The notes under the pieces were generated by a model, which was given only the letters and a program-made list of their open reading frames with translations, made no database searches and was not told the origin of the DNA. DNA of 64,000 nucleotides, taken from assembly GCF_029222925.1 (NCBI RefSeq), contig NZ_JARHUI010000002.1, positions 372,001 to 436,000 of the forward strand, given 5' to 3'. A program made the translations under genes and the position numbers. This document shows positions 1 to 9,649 of this stretch, in pieces. Every line of letters begins with the position of its first letter. Positions within the stretch are counted from its first letter, which is position 1. This DNA comes from Algoriphagus sp. CAU 1675 (lineage in GTDB: Bacteria; Bacteroidota; Bacteroidia; Cytophagales; Cyclobacteriaceae).

Positions 1-148
1 GTGACCAATCCTCAAAAAGGTAGGGAGAACCATCCACCCCGGAATATCCCGAAAGTCTCGCAGGTGCTCCATTCATATGCACATTGCTGATTTGAGCAAA
101 AGAAGTTTGGGCAATTAAAATCCCAATTGCAATTAAAAATTTTCTCAT
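1..148 (-). CDS. Exported protein of unknown function (partial, N-terminus only)
   Basis: The gene runs off the left edge; only about 49 N-terminal residues are visible. They start with MRKFLIAIGILIAQTSFAQ, a typical Bacteroidota signal peptide for signal peptidase I with cleavage after AQ, followed by a segment containing GAPARLSGYSG and GSPYLFEDW. The ATG at 148 overlaps the stop codon of the upstream protease gene as ATGA, so the two genes are probably translationally coupled and cotranscribed. I do not recognise a family from this fragment. Exported or surface location is inferred from the signal peptide alone. Confidence 0.75.
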   Translation of the reverse strand, partial: MRKFLIAIGILIAQTSFAQISNVHMNGAPARLSGYSGVDGSPYLFEDWS

Positions 149-3100
149 TGTCTTATTAACTTTTTGTGTAAGGTTAAATTGTTGGTAAACATTTTCAGTA
201 TATAAATTCCTTTATTGGCCGGCAAACTCAATTCAACCTGCAATTCAGAGCCATTCTTTTGGAACTCCTGATTGAGGTAAACCCTTCCTGCCATATCAAT
301 CAACTGGAAATCGATTGGCCCCATATAATCGTTGGAAACAGTAATTGTCACTTGGTCTTCAGAGGGCACTGGTCCCACAAATATCCCAAACCTGTTCAAA
401 TCTGCCTCCTGATTTGGAATAGCTGAGATGACAACTGGGTCGGAGATTCTATTGCAAACATCTCCAACAATGGCTACCTGATACAAACCGTCTTCACTTG
501 CTGCATAGGTTCTGCTAGTTGCCCCTTCTATTGGCGCTCCATTTAGATACCATTGGAAGGCTGTTCCTGGCTGTTGAGAAGTCAAATTTGTACCATTAGC
601 AACGATCACAGGTTTTACAAGTTCATTTTCGCCGATTTCCACAGTTTGTTCATAAGTGGATGAACTTTGGCCATTGGACACCACCAATTTGACCGTATAA
701 GTTCCTGTGGTGTTAAACACAAAAAACGGATTAGCCAAAGTCGAAGATCCCAAGCCAGCAAAATCCCAACTGTAAGATGAAATAGTACCATCGCTTAGAT
801 TTTCAAAGTTTACAGCAGCACCAACACAGGTAAAACTGGTTCGGAAATTGGCGAAGAGGATGTCCTCGCAATTTTGGGTCAGCCATCCATTACTATTTTC
901 AATCTGAGCTGAAGTCCCCAAATTAACTATCGCCTGCCCTTGCAAATCCACATTGCTCACCGAAATATGATCAAGACAGGTTTTTCGGTGAATGTCATGG
1001 ATAATCTTTCCTTTGGAGGAGGCTTGGATCAAGGATTCATTTAAAGTAGAACCAAATGAAAAAATGCTGTCCAAAACATTCAATTCCCCATTTGAGCCCA
1101 AATCAAGAGTTGCTGATGAACCAATCCCCAAAGAATTTAGACTAAGAGAAGTAATCCCCAAATGAGCTTTTCCATCTGCGATTTGAATATTCTGAATCTT
1201 TTCACTCAACAGCGTTAAATCACCAGATTTGATTTTTAGCCAAAGTATAGGTGTACCCGATTCATTCTTAAAGGTCCCTGTTCCTCCCTGGTAAGTAAGG
1301 TTAACTCCTTCCATCACGGAAGAATTGCTTTCAAAAGTTATATCCTGTGAAAAAATAAGGTTTTGGAAGGTGCCAGAAAGTGCCCCCCCAGTCTTAAGCT
1401 CAAGGCTTTTCAATTTCACCTCATTGTAATCAAAAGAAACAGATGCAGCTGCATTAATCCTCACAGAGGACAATTGACTCCCAGAGATCACTTTCCAGTT
1501 GCCTGAATTGAAAGCCAGTTGAACGTTATCAAACAAAGCATCTCCAAATTCCAGCACTTTTGAATTGGTACCGGCATTCTCAAAATTTAAGGTTCCATTT
1601 CTGACTTCTGTGATTTGGTTACTTATTCTCAATCCATCATTGATGGTGAAAAGGTTTCCTTTTAAATCCAATTCTACTAATTGGTCACCAAATAAATTTA
1701 GACTAAAGACATTTGCTTCAGAATTGACATTTATAATAAGGGAACCGCCCTGAGCACCTTCAAATACTACGCGTGTCTTTGGTCCCGGTGTTTTTCCCGC
1801 TGGAGCCCCACTAATTTGAGTAGACCAGTTGTTGGAGTCTTCCCAATTCCCACCTGAGGACCCAATCCAATAAAGGGTTTCATCTGCACCGTCCTCAGAA
1901 CCTGCTGTCATTACCAATGAATACTGCTGAACGTCAAACTTCAAAGAACCTTTATGAGAGACTCTAACACGATATTTTTTGGGAGCGGGATTGGGAATAT
2001 AAACCTGTTCTACATTATCACGGAAATTATCCCGGTCCCGAACAGCCCTAGCCCCAGCCAACTGTGTTGGATCCAAGCTCCAAGGAAAATACTCAGTTCC
2101 GTCTTCATCCACTATTCTCAAATCCAGATCATTCACCAACATCAAATCCCCGGGATTCAAACTTGTTCCAGGGGGAGTTCCTGCGGGATCAGTCCAAGCA
2201 ATGGTTACTCTGATCGGTGTAATCCCATCTGATAAAAATTCAAATTCCTGAACTTCTCCATCTTCCAAAATTTCATCTTTGATGACATAGGAGTTACCAT
2301 CTTCATTCAGAATGACTTCTGCTCCTGATTTTACATCCAACAATCCCCATCCAAACATATAATCTGGTCCCGGAGCCGGCCCTGCCTCTTTTGTGGTATG
2401 GATAGCCAATGCTTTCAGGGTAGATGAAAGCATAAAAATTCCAGAGTTTCTTTGAGAATATAATTGCTGTAACAAGAATAAAGAGCCAGTCACATTGGGA
2501 GCAGCCATAGAGGTGCCACTTTGACTTGCATAAGCATCTTCCCCGGAAGAATTGATGGAAGTACTATATACATTTACCCCCATTCCTACCAAGTCAGGCT
2601 TTATTCTTCCGTCATCGACTGGACCCCAAGAGGAAAAATTACTCATCAAAACATCTCCCGGACTTTTGTAATCCAAAACCATTTCGACGGCACCAACAGT
2701 CAAATTATTCTTTGCTACCCCTTCCGGACCAATAGTGTCTTCAGGTCCATCCGGGTCATGGGTATCATCTCCCCTGTCATCGCGGTCATTTCCTGCAGAC
2801 CACACAGCTAAGTATTGGGGCTTTGTAAATAGGATTTCGTCTATAGCCTGGCTTTTTGTGGTATAAAACCCAAATCTCCAGTCTTTATTTTGGTCAATTG
2901 AGGGGTTCCCAAACCATTTCCAGCTTCCACTACTGAAAGACCAACCCAACACAATCCCATAAGAATGATTGGACAAGAGGAGCCCATTTGGTTTGGTTAC
3001 AGGATCATACGCATTGGCAGCCATTTTGGAAACATCATTGTCCCAATTAAAAGACCAACCTGTAGCCTCATAGGCCATTCCTTTTGAAAGCGAATTTATA

Positions 3101-3597
3101 CCTGTAGCGAGAACCGTTCCTGTCACGTGAGTTGCATGAGTACTTATTTCCTCGGATGACCCGTCGATTTGAGTGAGTCTCCCCTTAAACTCTACATGAT
3201 CTGGCTTAGGTCTAGTCTGGTCAAATATCCCAACTGTAAGGCCTTTACCTGTCAAATTTAAATCCAGGTCTCCTCCGGGTTGCAATTGAATAGCTCCAGT
3301 GGTGATAGCTGCATTTTTATTATGTGGTCCATAAAAAACCGGATAGCCACTTTGATCTAGATATTGGATTTTGGAGTTAAATCCTCCATCAAGTGTAATC
3401 CCCATTTGGGAATTAAAAAACTGAAGATTTGGCAATGAGCTTCCTTGCTTAAAGCTCAGCTCCTCCAAATGTCTTTGTAAATCTGACTGGACAGCAATTC
3501 TTGCCTTTTCTAATTTGATAATTTTGGAATCCCCTGACTGGCCCAATACCACTTGGCTTGTCAGGAGCATAAACATAGAATAGAGCAGTATTCTCAT
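145..3597 (-). CDS. Subtilisin-like (S8) serine protease with PKD and T9SS sorting domains
   Basis: A secreted protease of 1150 residues. It has a signal peptide (residues 1-19, ending VVLGQ) and an S8 catalytic domain. The likely triad is Asp126 (GIFDQ), His154 (THATHVTGT, with Ala where subtilisins usually have Gly) and Ser363 (SGTSMAAP), with the oxyanion Asn270 in WSAGN. A beta-rich domain follows the protease (about 440-565), then a long repetitive beta region, a PKD-like domain (about 913-990, SYSWDF) and a C-terminal type IX secretion sorting domain from about 1070 (FGIFVGPVPSEDQ, ending LHKKLIRQ). Family knowledge indicates export across the outer membrane by T9SS and surface anchoring or release. 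It lies downstream of the susCD operon on the same strand but behind a terminator, and is coupled by ATGA to the next gene. Confidence 0.93.
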   Translation of the reverse strand: MRILLYSMFMLLTSQVVLGQSGDSKIIKLEKARIAVQSDLQRHLEELSFKQGSSLPNLQFFNSQMGITLDGGFNSKIQYLDQSGYPVFYGPHNKNAAITTGAIQLQPGGDLDLNLTGKGLTVGIFDQTRPKPDHVEFKGRLTQIDGSSEEISTHATHVTGTVLATGINSLSKGMAYEATGWSFNWDNDVSKMAANAYDPVTKPNGLLLSNHSYGIVLGWSFSSGSWKWFGNPSIDQNKDWRFGFYTTKSQAIDEILFTKPQYLAVWSAGNDRDDRGDDTHDPDGPEDTIGPEGVAKNNLTVGAVEMVLDYKSPGDVLMSNFSSWGPVDDGRIKPDLVGMGVNVYSTSINSSGEDAYASQSGTSMAAPNVTGSLFLLQQLYSQRNSGIFMLSSTLKALAIHTTKEAGPAPGPDYMFGWGLLDVKSGAEVILNEDGNSYVIKDEILEDGEVQEFEFLSDGITPIRVTIAWTDPAGTPPGTSLNPGDLMLVNDLDLRIVDEDGTEYFPWSLDPTQLAGARAVRDRDNFRDNVEQVYIPNPAPKKYRVRVSHKGSLKFDVQQYSLVMTAGSEDGADETLYWIGSSGGNWEDSNNWSTQISGAPAGKTPGPKTRVVFEGAQGGSLIINVNSEANVFSLNLFGDQLVELDLKGNLFTINDGLRISNQITEVRNGTLNFENAGTNSKVLEFGDALFDNVQLAFNSGNWKVISGSQLSSVRINAAASVSFDYNEVKLKSLELKTGGALSGTFQNLIFSQDITFESNSSVMEGVNLTYQGGTGTFKNESGTPILWLKIKSGDLTLLSEKIQNIQIADGKAHLGITSLSLNSLGIGSSATLDLGSNGELNVLDSIFSFGSTLNESLIQASSKGKIIHDIHRKTCLDHISVSNVDLQGQAIVNLGTSAQIENSNGWLTQNCEDILFANFRTSFTCVGAAVNFENLSDGTISSYSWDFAGLGSSTLANPFFVFNTTGTYTVKLVVSNGQSSSTYEQTVEIGENELVKPVIVANGTNLTSQQPGTAFQWYLNGAPIEGATSRTYAASEDGLYQVAIVGDVCNRISDPVVISAIPNQEADLNRFGIFVGPVPSEDQVTITVSNDYMGPIDFQLIDMAGRVYLNQEFQKNGSELQVELSLPANKGIYILKMFTNNLTLHKKLIRQ

Positions 3598-3730
3598 AAT
3601 TTGCCCATAATAATTACTTTCTCTCTAGAGGAAAAATGGATTTTATATTCTTTAACTAAAATAGAGTGAAAGCGGTTCAAATAAACCGAAAAGATCGGAT
3701 TTGTTGGTTAATTCAGATTTTTAAGAATAA

Positions 3731-3758
3731 AAAAGGAGGGAAAATCCCTCCTTTTTTT
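3731..3758 (-). terminator. Rho-independent terminator of the susCD operon
   Basis: The stem is AAGGAGGGA / TCCCTCCTT with a short A-rich loop. Runs of A and T on the two sides mean it can work in both directions. It lies 18 bases after the stop of the lipoprotein gene and separates the operon from the protease gene. Confidence 0.8.
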
Positions 3759-3775
3759 AAGAATATAAATTGATA

Positions 3776-4561
3776 TTACTGTCTTGTCATCACAATTTGT
3801 TCAACCTCATAATCAGGATTATAGGTTATATCCGCTATCTTCTCCCATGTGATTGTATCGGTATCAGGATCATATACTCCTGTACCTCTCCACTGAATAC
3901 CATAAGCCGAACTTCCATACAAAGTTAGGATATTACAGTTATCGGTAAAGAAAGCCTCAACAACATATACTGCGGGGTCATAATAAACACCCATTGCATT
4001 TAGGTCGACAATTTTGTAATTCCCGGTACCAATTTCTTCGATTTCTGTAGTTTCGCCGTTAGCGAATTCCCAGGTTCCAGCCAAATCTGATGGACAGATA
4101 ACTCGAATGGCAACCGTCATCTTCCCATAATTAGCAGAGACCTCAGCACCTGTAGCACTATCGATCTTTAATACCAAATTAGGGGATTCAGAAGGATCAA
4201 TATTTCCCGTCAGGACAGTTACAGGAAATGACTTAACGAATTCACCAGCTTCCAATGTAACAGAGGTACCAGTGAATTGATAATGAACACCTTCGACAGC
4301 TGTTGATGAAGGATCAACAGAGATATTCATAGTGATAGGTGCGGAACCATTGGTTGACACACGATTCACTTGAATACTTACCTGGTCTATTTGAGTAGGA
4401 CTATTTCTCACAAAACGAGCAGTAAGCCCATTTGGCAAATTCGCATCTTGGAACTCAACTTCATTTCCATTGAAGAAAACATCAGTCCCCGGATCATCAA
4501 AGCAGGAGGTCATTGCCAGAGAGGCAAAGGCTACTGCAAGTAAGATATATAACTTTTTCAT
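3776..4561 (-). CDS. SusCD-associated lipoprotein with Calx-beta-like domain
   Basis: A 261-residue lipoprotein with lipobox LAMTSC (Cys20). An upstream in-frame start exists, but the ATG at 4561 gives a clean signal peptide (MKKLYILLA) and lies 16 bases after the susD stop, so it is preferred. The middle (about 60-150) reads like a Calx-beta or DUF4843-type beta-sandwich (AVEGVHY, GEFVKSFPV); the last 90 residues form a separate beta-rich domain. Proteins in this position are usually surface lipoproteins that bind the substrate of the SusCD complex. No catalytic residues are evident and the ligand cannot be predicted. Confidence 0.85.
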   Translation of the reverse strand: MKKLYILLAVAFASLAMTSCFDDPGTDVFFNGNEVEFQDANLPNGLTARFVRNSPTQIDQVSIQVNRVSTNGSAPITMNISVDPSSTAVEGVHYQFTGTSVTLEAGEFVKSFPVTVLTGNIDPSESPNLVLKIDSATGAEVSANYGKMTVAIRVICPSDLAGTWEFANGETTEIEEIGTGNYKIVDLNAMGVYYDPAVYVVEAFFTDNCNILTLYGSSAYGIQWRGTGVYDPDTDTITWEKIADITYNPDYEVEQIVMTRQ

Positions 4562-4577
4562 AATCGTTTTTCTTTTT

Positions 4578-6017
4578 TTAGTTATAACCAGGGTTTTGCT
4601 CCAATTGATCATTCAACTGCAATTCAGCAGTAGGAAGTGGAGCCAACAAACGATAGTCAGAGTAAGGTACATTTTCAAAATTACCAGCCTTGGTAATATC
4701 CAGTCCATTTCTCTTCAAGTCAAACCATCTGTGACCTTCCAATGCAAATTCCTGTCTTCTTTCCAACATGATCTGATCAAACAAAGCTGCCCCTGAAAGT
4801 GCGGCATCCACATCATCCAACCCTCTTTTTGATCTTAAAGCATTAAGATCAGCTCTAGCACCTGCATCATCAGGACTTTGTTTTCTATTACGAGCTTCTG
4901 CTCTGATCAAAAACAGTTCAGCGGCGCGGATAATCGGAAGATTCTCTAGGAAGTCCCCCTTATGTCCTAGCCACTTATTGGAACGGTACACAGTACCGGA
5001 AGCACCAGAACGGGTAGTCTCTCCCCAAGCATCTTTTCTCACATCTCCTTCTTCATAAGATTCAATCAGTTCATCCGTTGCAGTTACAATAAACTGCGCA
5101 CTGGCAAACACGTTTGCAGAAAGGGAACATACTGAGTTATTCACCCCATCCACAGTAGACCAGTCGTTGGATCTGATTTCAATTTCAAACAAAGACTCAG
5201 GATTTGGAGCAGTGGAGAATCCAGCAATGTAACTATCTGCATCGGCCAAACCAACACCGGCATCAGAGATACCGAAAGTCGCCATAGCCTGGGTAGCAGC
5301 AGCTTCTGCTTCGGCAAATTTAGAGTCATACAAAAAAACTCTTGCTAGCAATGCCTGAGCTGCACCCTTGGAGGCTCTGTATACTCCAGATGTTCCTTGA
5401 GAAGCGGTTGGCAACAAATTGATAGCAGTCTGCAAATCAGAAATGATCAGATCATAAACCTGACGGTTTGTTGCTCTAGCTCTGAAGTCCGCATTGGAAA
5501 AGCCCAAAGTAGGCTCAGTTCTCAAGATAACGGCTTTATCCCAGCCATTTACTTCTTTACCTGGCTCATATCCATAAACTCTAGCCAAATCAAAGTAAAA
5601 AAGCGCTCTCATAAAATGAGCTTCACCTTTTACTCTTGCTCTTTGGGTATCATTCCCCTCTACATCATCAATCTGAGCCAACACGATGTTGGCGGTGTTG
5701 ATACCTGACCAAAACTGGGTAGTCCACAAATTCATGTGAGCTCTATCAGCGTTGGCTTCCTGGCCAATGTATCGACCAGTATTGGCGATAATTCTCAAGT
5801 TGTCAGCCATGATCTCAGGAGCGATCATCATTTGCTGTCCGTATTGGTTAAAAGCACGGGCAATGCCATAGGTTGTAAAGCCCAAAGCTTCAAAACCGTC
5901 CACATCAGCAAAAGCTACCTCCGGAGTTAAGCTTTGTCTTGGCTGAGTTTCCAAGTCTGTACAAGAAGCGGTAGCCAAAGCGCCGCCCAGTACCATTATT
6001 CTAAAGATATTTTTCAT
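4578..6017 (-). CDS. SusD/RagB family nutrient-binding lipoprotein
   Basis: A 479-residue outer-membrane lipoprotein that forms the lid on the SusC-type transporter encoded just upstream. Signal peptide MKNIFRIMVLGG with lipobox TASC (Cys19). The N-terminal half carries the TPR-like helices of the SusD fold (FMRALFYFDLARVYG), and the C-terminal part has the conserved LIRAEARNR and FALEGHRWFDLKR segments of the RagB/SusD C-terminal domain. The length is normal. It follows susC by 12 bases and precedes the third lipoprotein, giving the order susC-susD-lipoprotein. The substrate is unknown; no glycoside hydrolase is nearby, so peptide or another oligomer is as likely as glycan. Confidence 0.95.
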   Translation of the reverse strand: MKNIFRIMVLGGALATASCTDLETQPRQSLTPEVAFADVDGFEALGFTTYGIARAFNQYGQQMMIAPEIMADNLRIIANTGRYIGQEANADRAHMNLWTTQFWSGINTANIVLAQIDDVEGNDTQRARVKGEAHFMRALFYFDLARVYGYEPGKEVNGWDKAVILRTEPTLGFSNADFRARATNRQVYDLIISDLQTAINLLPTASQGTSGVYRASKGAAQALLARVFLYDSKFAEAEAAATQAMATFGISDAGVGLADADSYIAGFSTAPNPESLFEIEIRSNDWSTVDGVNNSVCSLSANVFASAQFIVTATDELIESYEEGDVRKDAWGETTRSGASGTVYRSNKWLGHKGDFLENLPIIRAAELFLIRAEARNRKQSPDDAGARADLNALRSKRGLDDVDAALSGAALFDQIMLERRQEFALEGHRWFDLKRNGLDITKAGNFENVPYSDYRLLAPLPTAELQLNDQLEQNPGYN

Positions 6018-6029
6018 TTCTGTTTCTGA

Positions 6030-9011
6030 TTAGAAGGTTAGGTTTAGACCTGCAGAGAACTGCTTACCGTTCGGATATCTACCGATAGATACGTTTTCTG
6101 CAATTCCTACAACTTCAGGATCTTGTCCGGAATACTTCGTGAATGTTGCAAGGTTCAATCCCTGGACGAAAGCTGTCAAACCTTTCATGCCAATTTTAGA
6201 AGCAGCAGCACTTGGAAGGGTAAAGTTCAAAGTTACTTGCTTCAATCTAACATATCCACCGTCACTCAAGAATCTGGTAGAGAAAGTATCAATGTTGGAA
6301 GTACCTGGAGCCTGTCCTCCTTCATAAGGACGACCTACAGTGGTGATGTCACCAGGCTGCTTCCAGTAATCCAATTGGCTTACCCAAAGGTTACCTGTAC
6401 TAGCTCCCCAGTCACCCAAGTTGAAGATATCCTGGTTTCCTGCCAAGTTTCCGAATTGTCCTTGGAAGAACACTTCCAAAGAAACTGGTCCATAAGAGAA
6501 GGAGTTAGAGAAACCACCATAACTCTTAGGAAGACCGCTACCTATATATCTTTGAGTAGATTCACCCACGATGTAAGTTGGGTTTCCATTAGCATCCTCG
6601 TACATGGCTCTACCGTTCGCTGGGTTTACACCGATATATTGATGGGTATACCAGAATGAGATTGGCTTACCAACGATCAAGGAGTTACCAATTCGGTCAA
6701 GTCCATCGTAAAGCTCCAGCAATTCGTTTTCCAAGAAGGTAATGTTGAAGGCAGTGCTCCACTGGAACTTACCCGCTACAACGTTTACAGTCTGGATATC
6801 GAAATCAATACCTTGGTTTCTAACCTTACCGGTGTTTCTGGTAATAGATCCGAATCCGGAATCAATTGGAAGTGGAGTATTGAACAATAGGGACTTGGAG
6901 TCTTTTCTCCAGAAGTCAACTGTACCGATGATTCTACCATTGAACAAGGTCCAGTCCATACCGATGTTGGCAGTCTGAGATTCTTCCCAAGTCAAGAGGT
7001 CGTTACCCAATTGGGAAAGACCCAAGGAGCCGGAACCCAAATACTGACCAGTATTACCAACCAAAGTTCTGGAAGCAAAGTTGTCAATGTTAGAGTTACC
7101 AGTGATACCGAATGAAGCTCTCACTCTCAAGTTGTCAATCCAGGTCAAATCCTGCATGAAAGACTCGGAAGAAACTCTCCATCCAACTGAAGCTGCACCG
7201 AAGGTACCCCATCTGTTCTGCTCACCGAATCTAGAGTGACCGTCTCTTCTGATGGTAATGTCAGCTGTATATCTATCATCGTAGTCATACTTTGCCTGAC
7301 CGAAGAAACCAGCTCTTTTATACTCCGTAAAGAATCCACCTACTGCAAAAGGAGTAGCCGCATTCTGAAGGTAAATCAAAGTTGGGTTTGCAAAACCTCT
7401 ACCAGTGGCAGTGGTCTCTTCATTTTGGAATCCTTTGTATTCAAAACCAGCCAAAGCTGAAACAGTGTGCACATCGTTGAATTTCTTGTTGAAGTTCAAG
7501 TTGTGGTTTGTGTTATAGTTGTTGGTTCTTCTATCTGCAAAGAAAGACTGGCCTCCATAAGAGGAGAATACAGGAATAGTAGATGGACGGTTGTTCTCAT
7601 CTCTGTTATCAGAGAAATCAACACCAAAATAAGAAGTCCAAGTCAAGAATGGAGCAATCTGATAGTTCATCTGAAGATTGGACACAGTCTGAACTGAAGT
7701 ACCTCTTCTCAATTCCTCATAAACACCCTGAACGATGTTGTAACCAAAGTTATGGTTAGAAGGATAGTTTGCTTTGAAAGAACCATCTTCATTGTAAATC
7801 GGCACATTTGGTCTCATGGTGAAACCTGCAGAGAAAGGACCGTTTACGAAGTTACCGTTTGCGATGGTACCCAAAGTTCTTTGATAAGCCAAAGACAAGT
7901 TGGCAGCTACGGTCAATTTTTTGTTTGGTCTGTGAGTCAGATTCAATCGACCAGTACCTCTTTCATAACTTGACTGGATGATCTGACCTTCCTGCTTGGT
8001 ATATGCACCAGAGATATAGAAACTAGTCTTTTCATCACCTCCGGATACAGACAAATCATAAATGCTCAATCTACCGTTTCTGTACAGCTCATCAACCCAA
8101 TCATAAGACTGCAAATTTGGATCTTCTGGGTTTCCATAAGTATTTGCCGCATCAGCTGGATTTCGACCTGCATTGATGTATGCATCACGCTTGATAGTAG
8201 CAAGCTGAGTAGCATTCATCACTTCATACAGGTTCAAAGGCTGAACAATACCTTCCTGAACGGAAATCTTGGTCTGTGTAGCACCTTTCTTACCTTTTTT
8301 AGTAGTAATCAAAACTACACCATTGGCAGCCTGAGCACCATAGATAGAAGCAGCCGCAGCATCTTTCAATACCTCAATTGACTCGATATCATTCGGGTTG
8401 ATGGAAGCCAAGGCATTTTGTGGGCCCTGAGAAGATAGAGAACCTCCACCCAACTGAACACCATCTACAATGTAAAGTGGTTCGTTACCAGCATTGATAG
8501 AGCCGACACCACGGATTCTAACATTCAAAGTACCTCCTGGAGCACCAGAAGTTGATGTTACCTGAACACCCGCGATACGACCCTGCATGGCACGGTCAAA
8601 TGACTGCATTGGAAGGTTTTCGAAAACCTCACCTTTAACAGATGCAATCGCACCCGTGATTTCTCTTTTGGATTGATCACCATAAGAGGTAATCACAAAC
8701 TCAGACAGGGCCTGAACATCCGGCTCCAAAGCTACATTGATTGTAGTTTGGTTACCAATGGTCACTTCCTGCGATCTTAAGCCAACAAAGCTGAAGACCA
8801 AAACATTGCTCCCGGCAGGTACACTAATTGAATATCTACCATCAAGATCTGTGGCAGTACCAACTGTAGTCCCCTTCACAAGAACAGTCGCTCCCGGTAC
8901 ACCTAAGTTATCCTCAGTGGAGGTAACCGTACCAGTAATCACGCGGCTTTGGGCAAATGCTACAGCACTTGCCAAAAACAGCATGAGTCCTAGAAGTAAA
9001 ACTTTCCTCAT
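6030..9011 (-). CDS. SusC/RagA family TonB-dependent outer-membrane transporter
   Basis: A 993-residue TonB-dependent importer. Signal peptide (1-20, ending AVAFAQ), then a carboxypeptidase-regulatory-like domain (about 23-105, GTVTSTEDNLGVPGATV) typical of SusC proteins, a plug domain (about 115-240) with the family segment NPNDIESIEVLKDAAAASIYG, and a 22-strand beta-barrel ending in LNLTF with the terminal aromatic expected for BAM recognition. It heads the operon with susD and a lipoprotein; a clear -33/-7 promoter lies just upstream. Energy comes from TonB/ExbBD, which are not in the window. The imported substrate cannot be read from sequence. Confidence 0.96.
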   Translation of the reverse strand: MRKVLLLGLMLFLASAVAFAQSRVITGTVTSTEDNLGVPGATVLVKGTTVGTATDLDGRYSISVPAGSNVLVFSFVGLRSQEVTIGNQTTINVALEPDVQALSEFVITSYGDQSKREITGAIASVKGEVFENLPMQSFDRAMQGRIAGVQVTSTSGAPGGTLNVRIRGVGSINAGNEPLYIVDGVQLGGGSLSSQGPQNALASINPNDIESIEVLKDAAAASIYGAQAANGVVLITTKKGKKGATQTKISVQEGIVQPLNLYEVMNATQLATIKRDAYINAGRNPADAANTYGNPEDPNLQSYDWVDELYRNGRLSIYDLSVSGGDEKTSFYISGAYTKQEGQIIQSSYERGTGRLNLTHRPNKKLTVAANLSLAYQRTLGTIANGNFVNGPFSAGFTMRPNVPIYNEDGSFKANYPSNHNFGYNIVQGVYEELRRGTSVQTVSNLQMNYQIAPFLTWTSYFGVDFSDNRDENNRPSTIPVFSSYGGQSFFADRRTNNYNTNHNLNFNKKFNDVHTVSALAGFEYKGFQNEETTATGRGFANPTLIYLQNAATPFAVGGFFTEYKRAGFFGQAKYDYDDRYTADITIRRDGHSRFGEQNRWGTFGAASVGWRVSSESFMQDLTWIDNLRVRASFGITGNSNIDNFASRTLVGNTGQYLGSGSLGLSQLGNDLLTWEESQTANIGMDWTLFNGRIIGTVDFWRKDSKSLLFNTPLPIDSGFGSITRNTGKVRNQGIDFDIQTVNVVAGKFQWSTAFNITFLENELLELYDGLDRIGNSLIVGKPISFWYTHQYIGVNPANGRAMYEDANGNPTYIVGESTQRYIGSGLPKSYGGFSNSFSYGPVSLEVFFQGQFGNLAGNQDIFNLGDWGASTGNLWVSQLDYWKQPGDITTVGRPYEGGQAPGTSNIDTFSTRFLSDGGYVRLKQVTLNFTLPSAAASKIGMKGLTAFVQGLNLATFTKYSGQDPEVVGIAENVSIGRYPNGKQFSAGLNLTF

Positions 9012-9041
9012 ATTTGGTTTTGTTATGGTTTAAATTAGACT

Positions 9042-9072
9042 CAATGATATCTCATATCTTTGAATATCCAAA
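9042..9072 (-). promoter_or_regulatory. Bacteroidota promoter of the susC operon
   Basis: On the minus strand a -33 TTTG (9072-9069) is followed after 19 bases by TATCATTG (9049-9042), one mismatch from TAnnTTTG. The expected start site is about 25 bases before the susC ATG. Confidence 0.6.
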
Positions 9073-9513
9073 GAGCATTACTACGAAAAACTATAATTGT
9101 TTTTTGAACGGTAAAGAGATATTTTTTTGACTTGGAGCATAAAACCTATATAAAATTTGGTAAATAAACGAAAACAGAATATTCAACAAAAAATAATTTT
9201 ACAATACTGAACGTTAACAAAAGTTAATTTTTAATTAAAAAATTGTCTTTTTATTGAAAGAAATTGTCTTTTTCCTTAATTCAGTGCTTTATTCTAAAAG
9301 AAAGGTTTTTTTCAAAATATTATTTAAAACATACTCAATTAAGAGATAATAAAAATTGTTTTTTTATAAAACAATTGAAATAATATAGCCTTTTTTACAA
9401 TTAACTAATTTTGTTAGACATTATTTATTCACATAAAACAATTTTTGTTATCACATTTAACCCTGCCTTATCCAATAATAAGCCCTACAGCACTAAACAG
9501 ACTGTCTTTTCGA
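9073..9513. other. AT-rich intergenic region upstream of susC
   Basis: About 440 bases, very AT-rich, with many A and T runs and no convincing coding sequence. It probably holds upstream control of susC. No clear operator palindrome was seen. Confidence 0.5.
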
Positions 9514-9649
9514 ATGGGCAAAGCAAAAAACCAAAACCATCCTAAAGGTAAGCCAGAGGTCAAATCCTCATCAATTTGAAATCAGAGATTCATTTGCCGA
9601 GAAATTCGGTAAGGTAAAGAAATTGCAGTTTAAAGAACGCGAACAGTAA
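9514..9649 (+). pseudogene. Possible small basic protein gene with an internal frameshift
   Basis: From the ATG at 9514 one reads MGKAKNQNHPKGKPEVKSSS and a stop at 9577-9579. In a second frame, starting at 9578 without its own start codon, the sequence reads EIRDSFAEKFGKVKKLQFKE and ends ..REQ at 9649. Together they look like one small Lys-rich protein of about 44 residues split by a single-base frameshift. The 3' end would overlap the convergent OmpA-family gene by 20 bases. This could be a real frameshift, a sequencing error or chance. I do not recognise the family. Confidence 0.35.
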
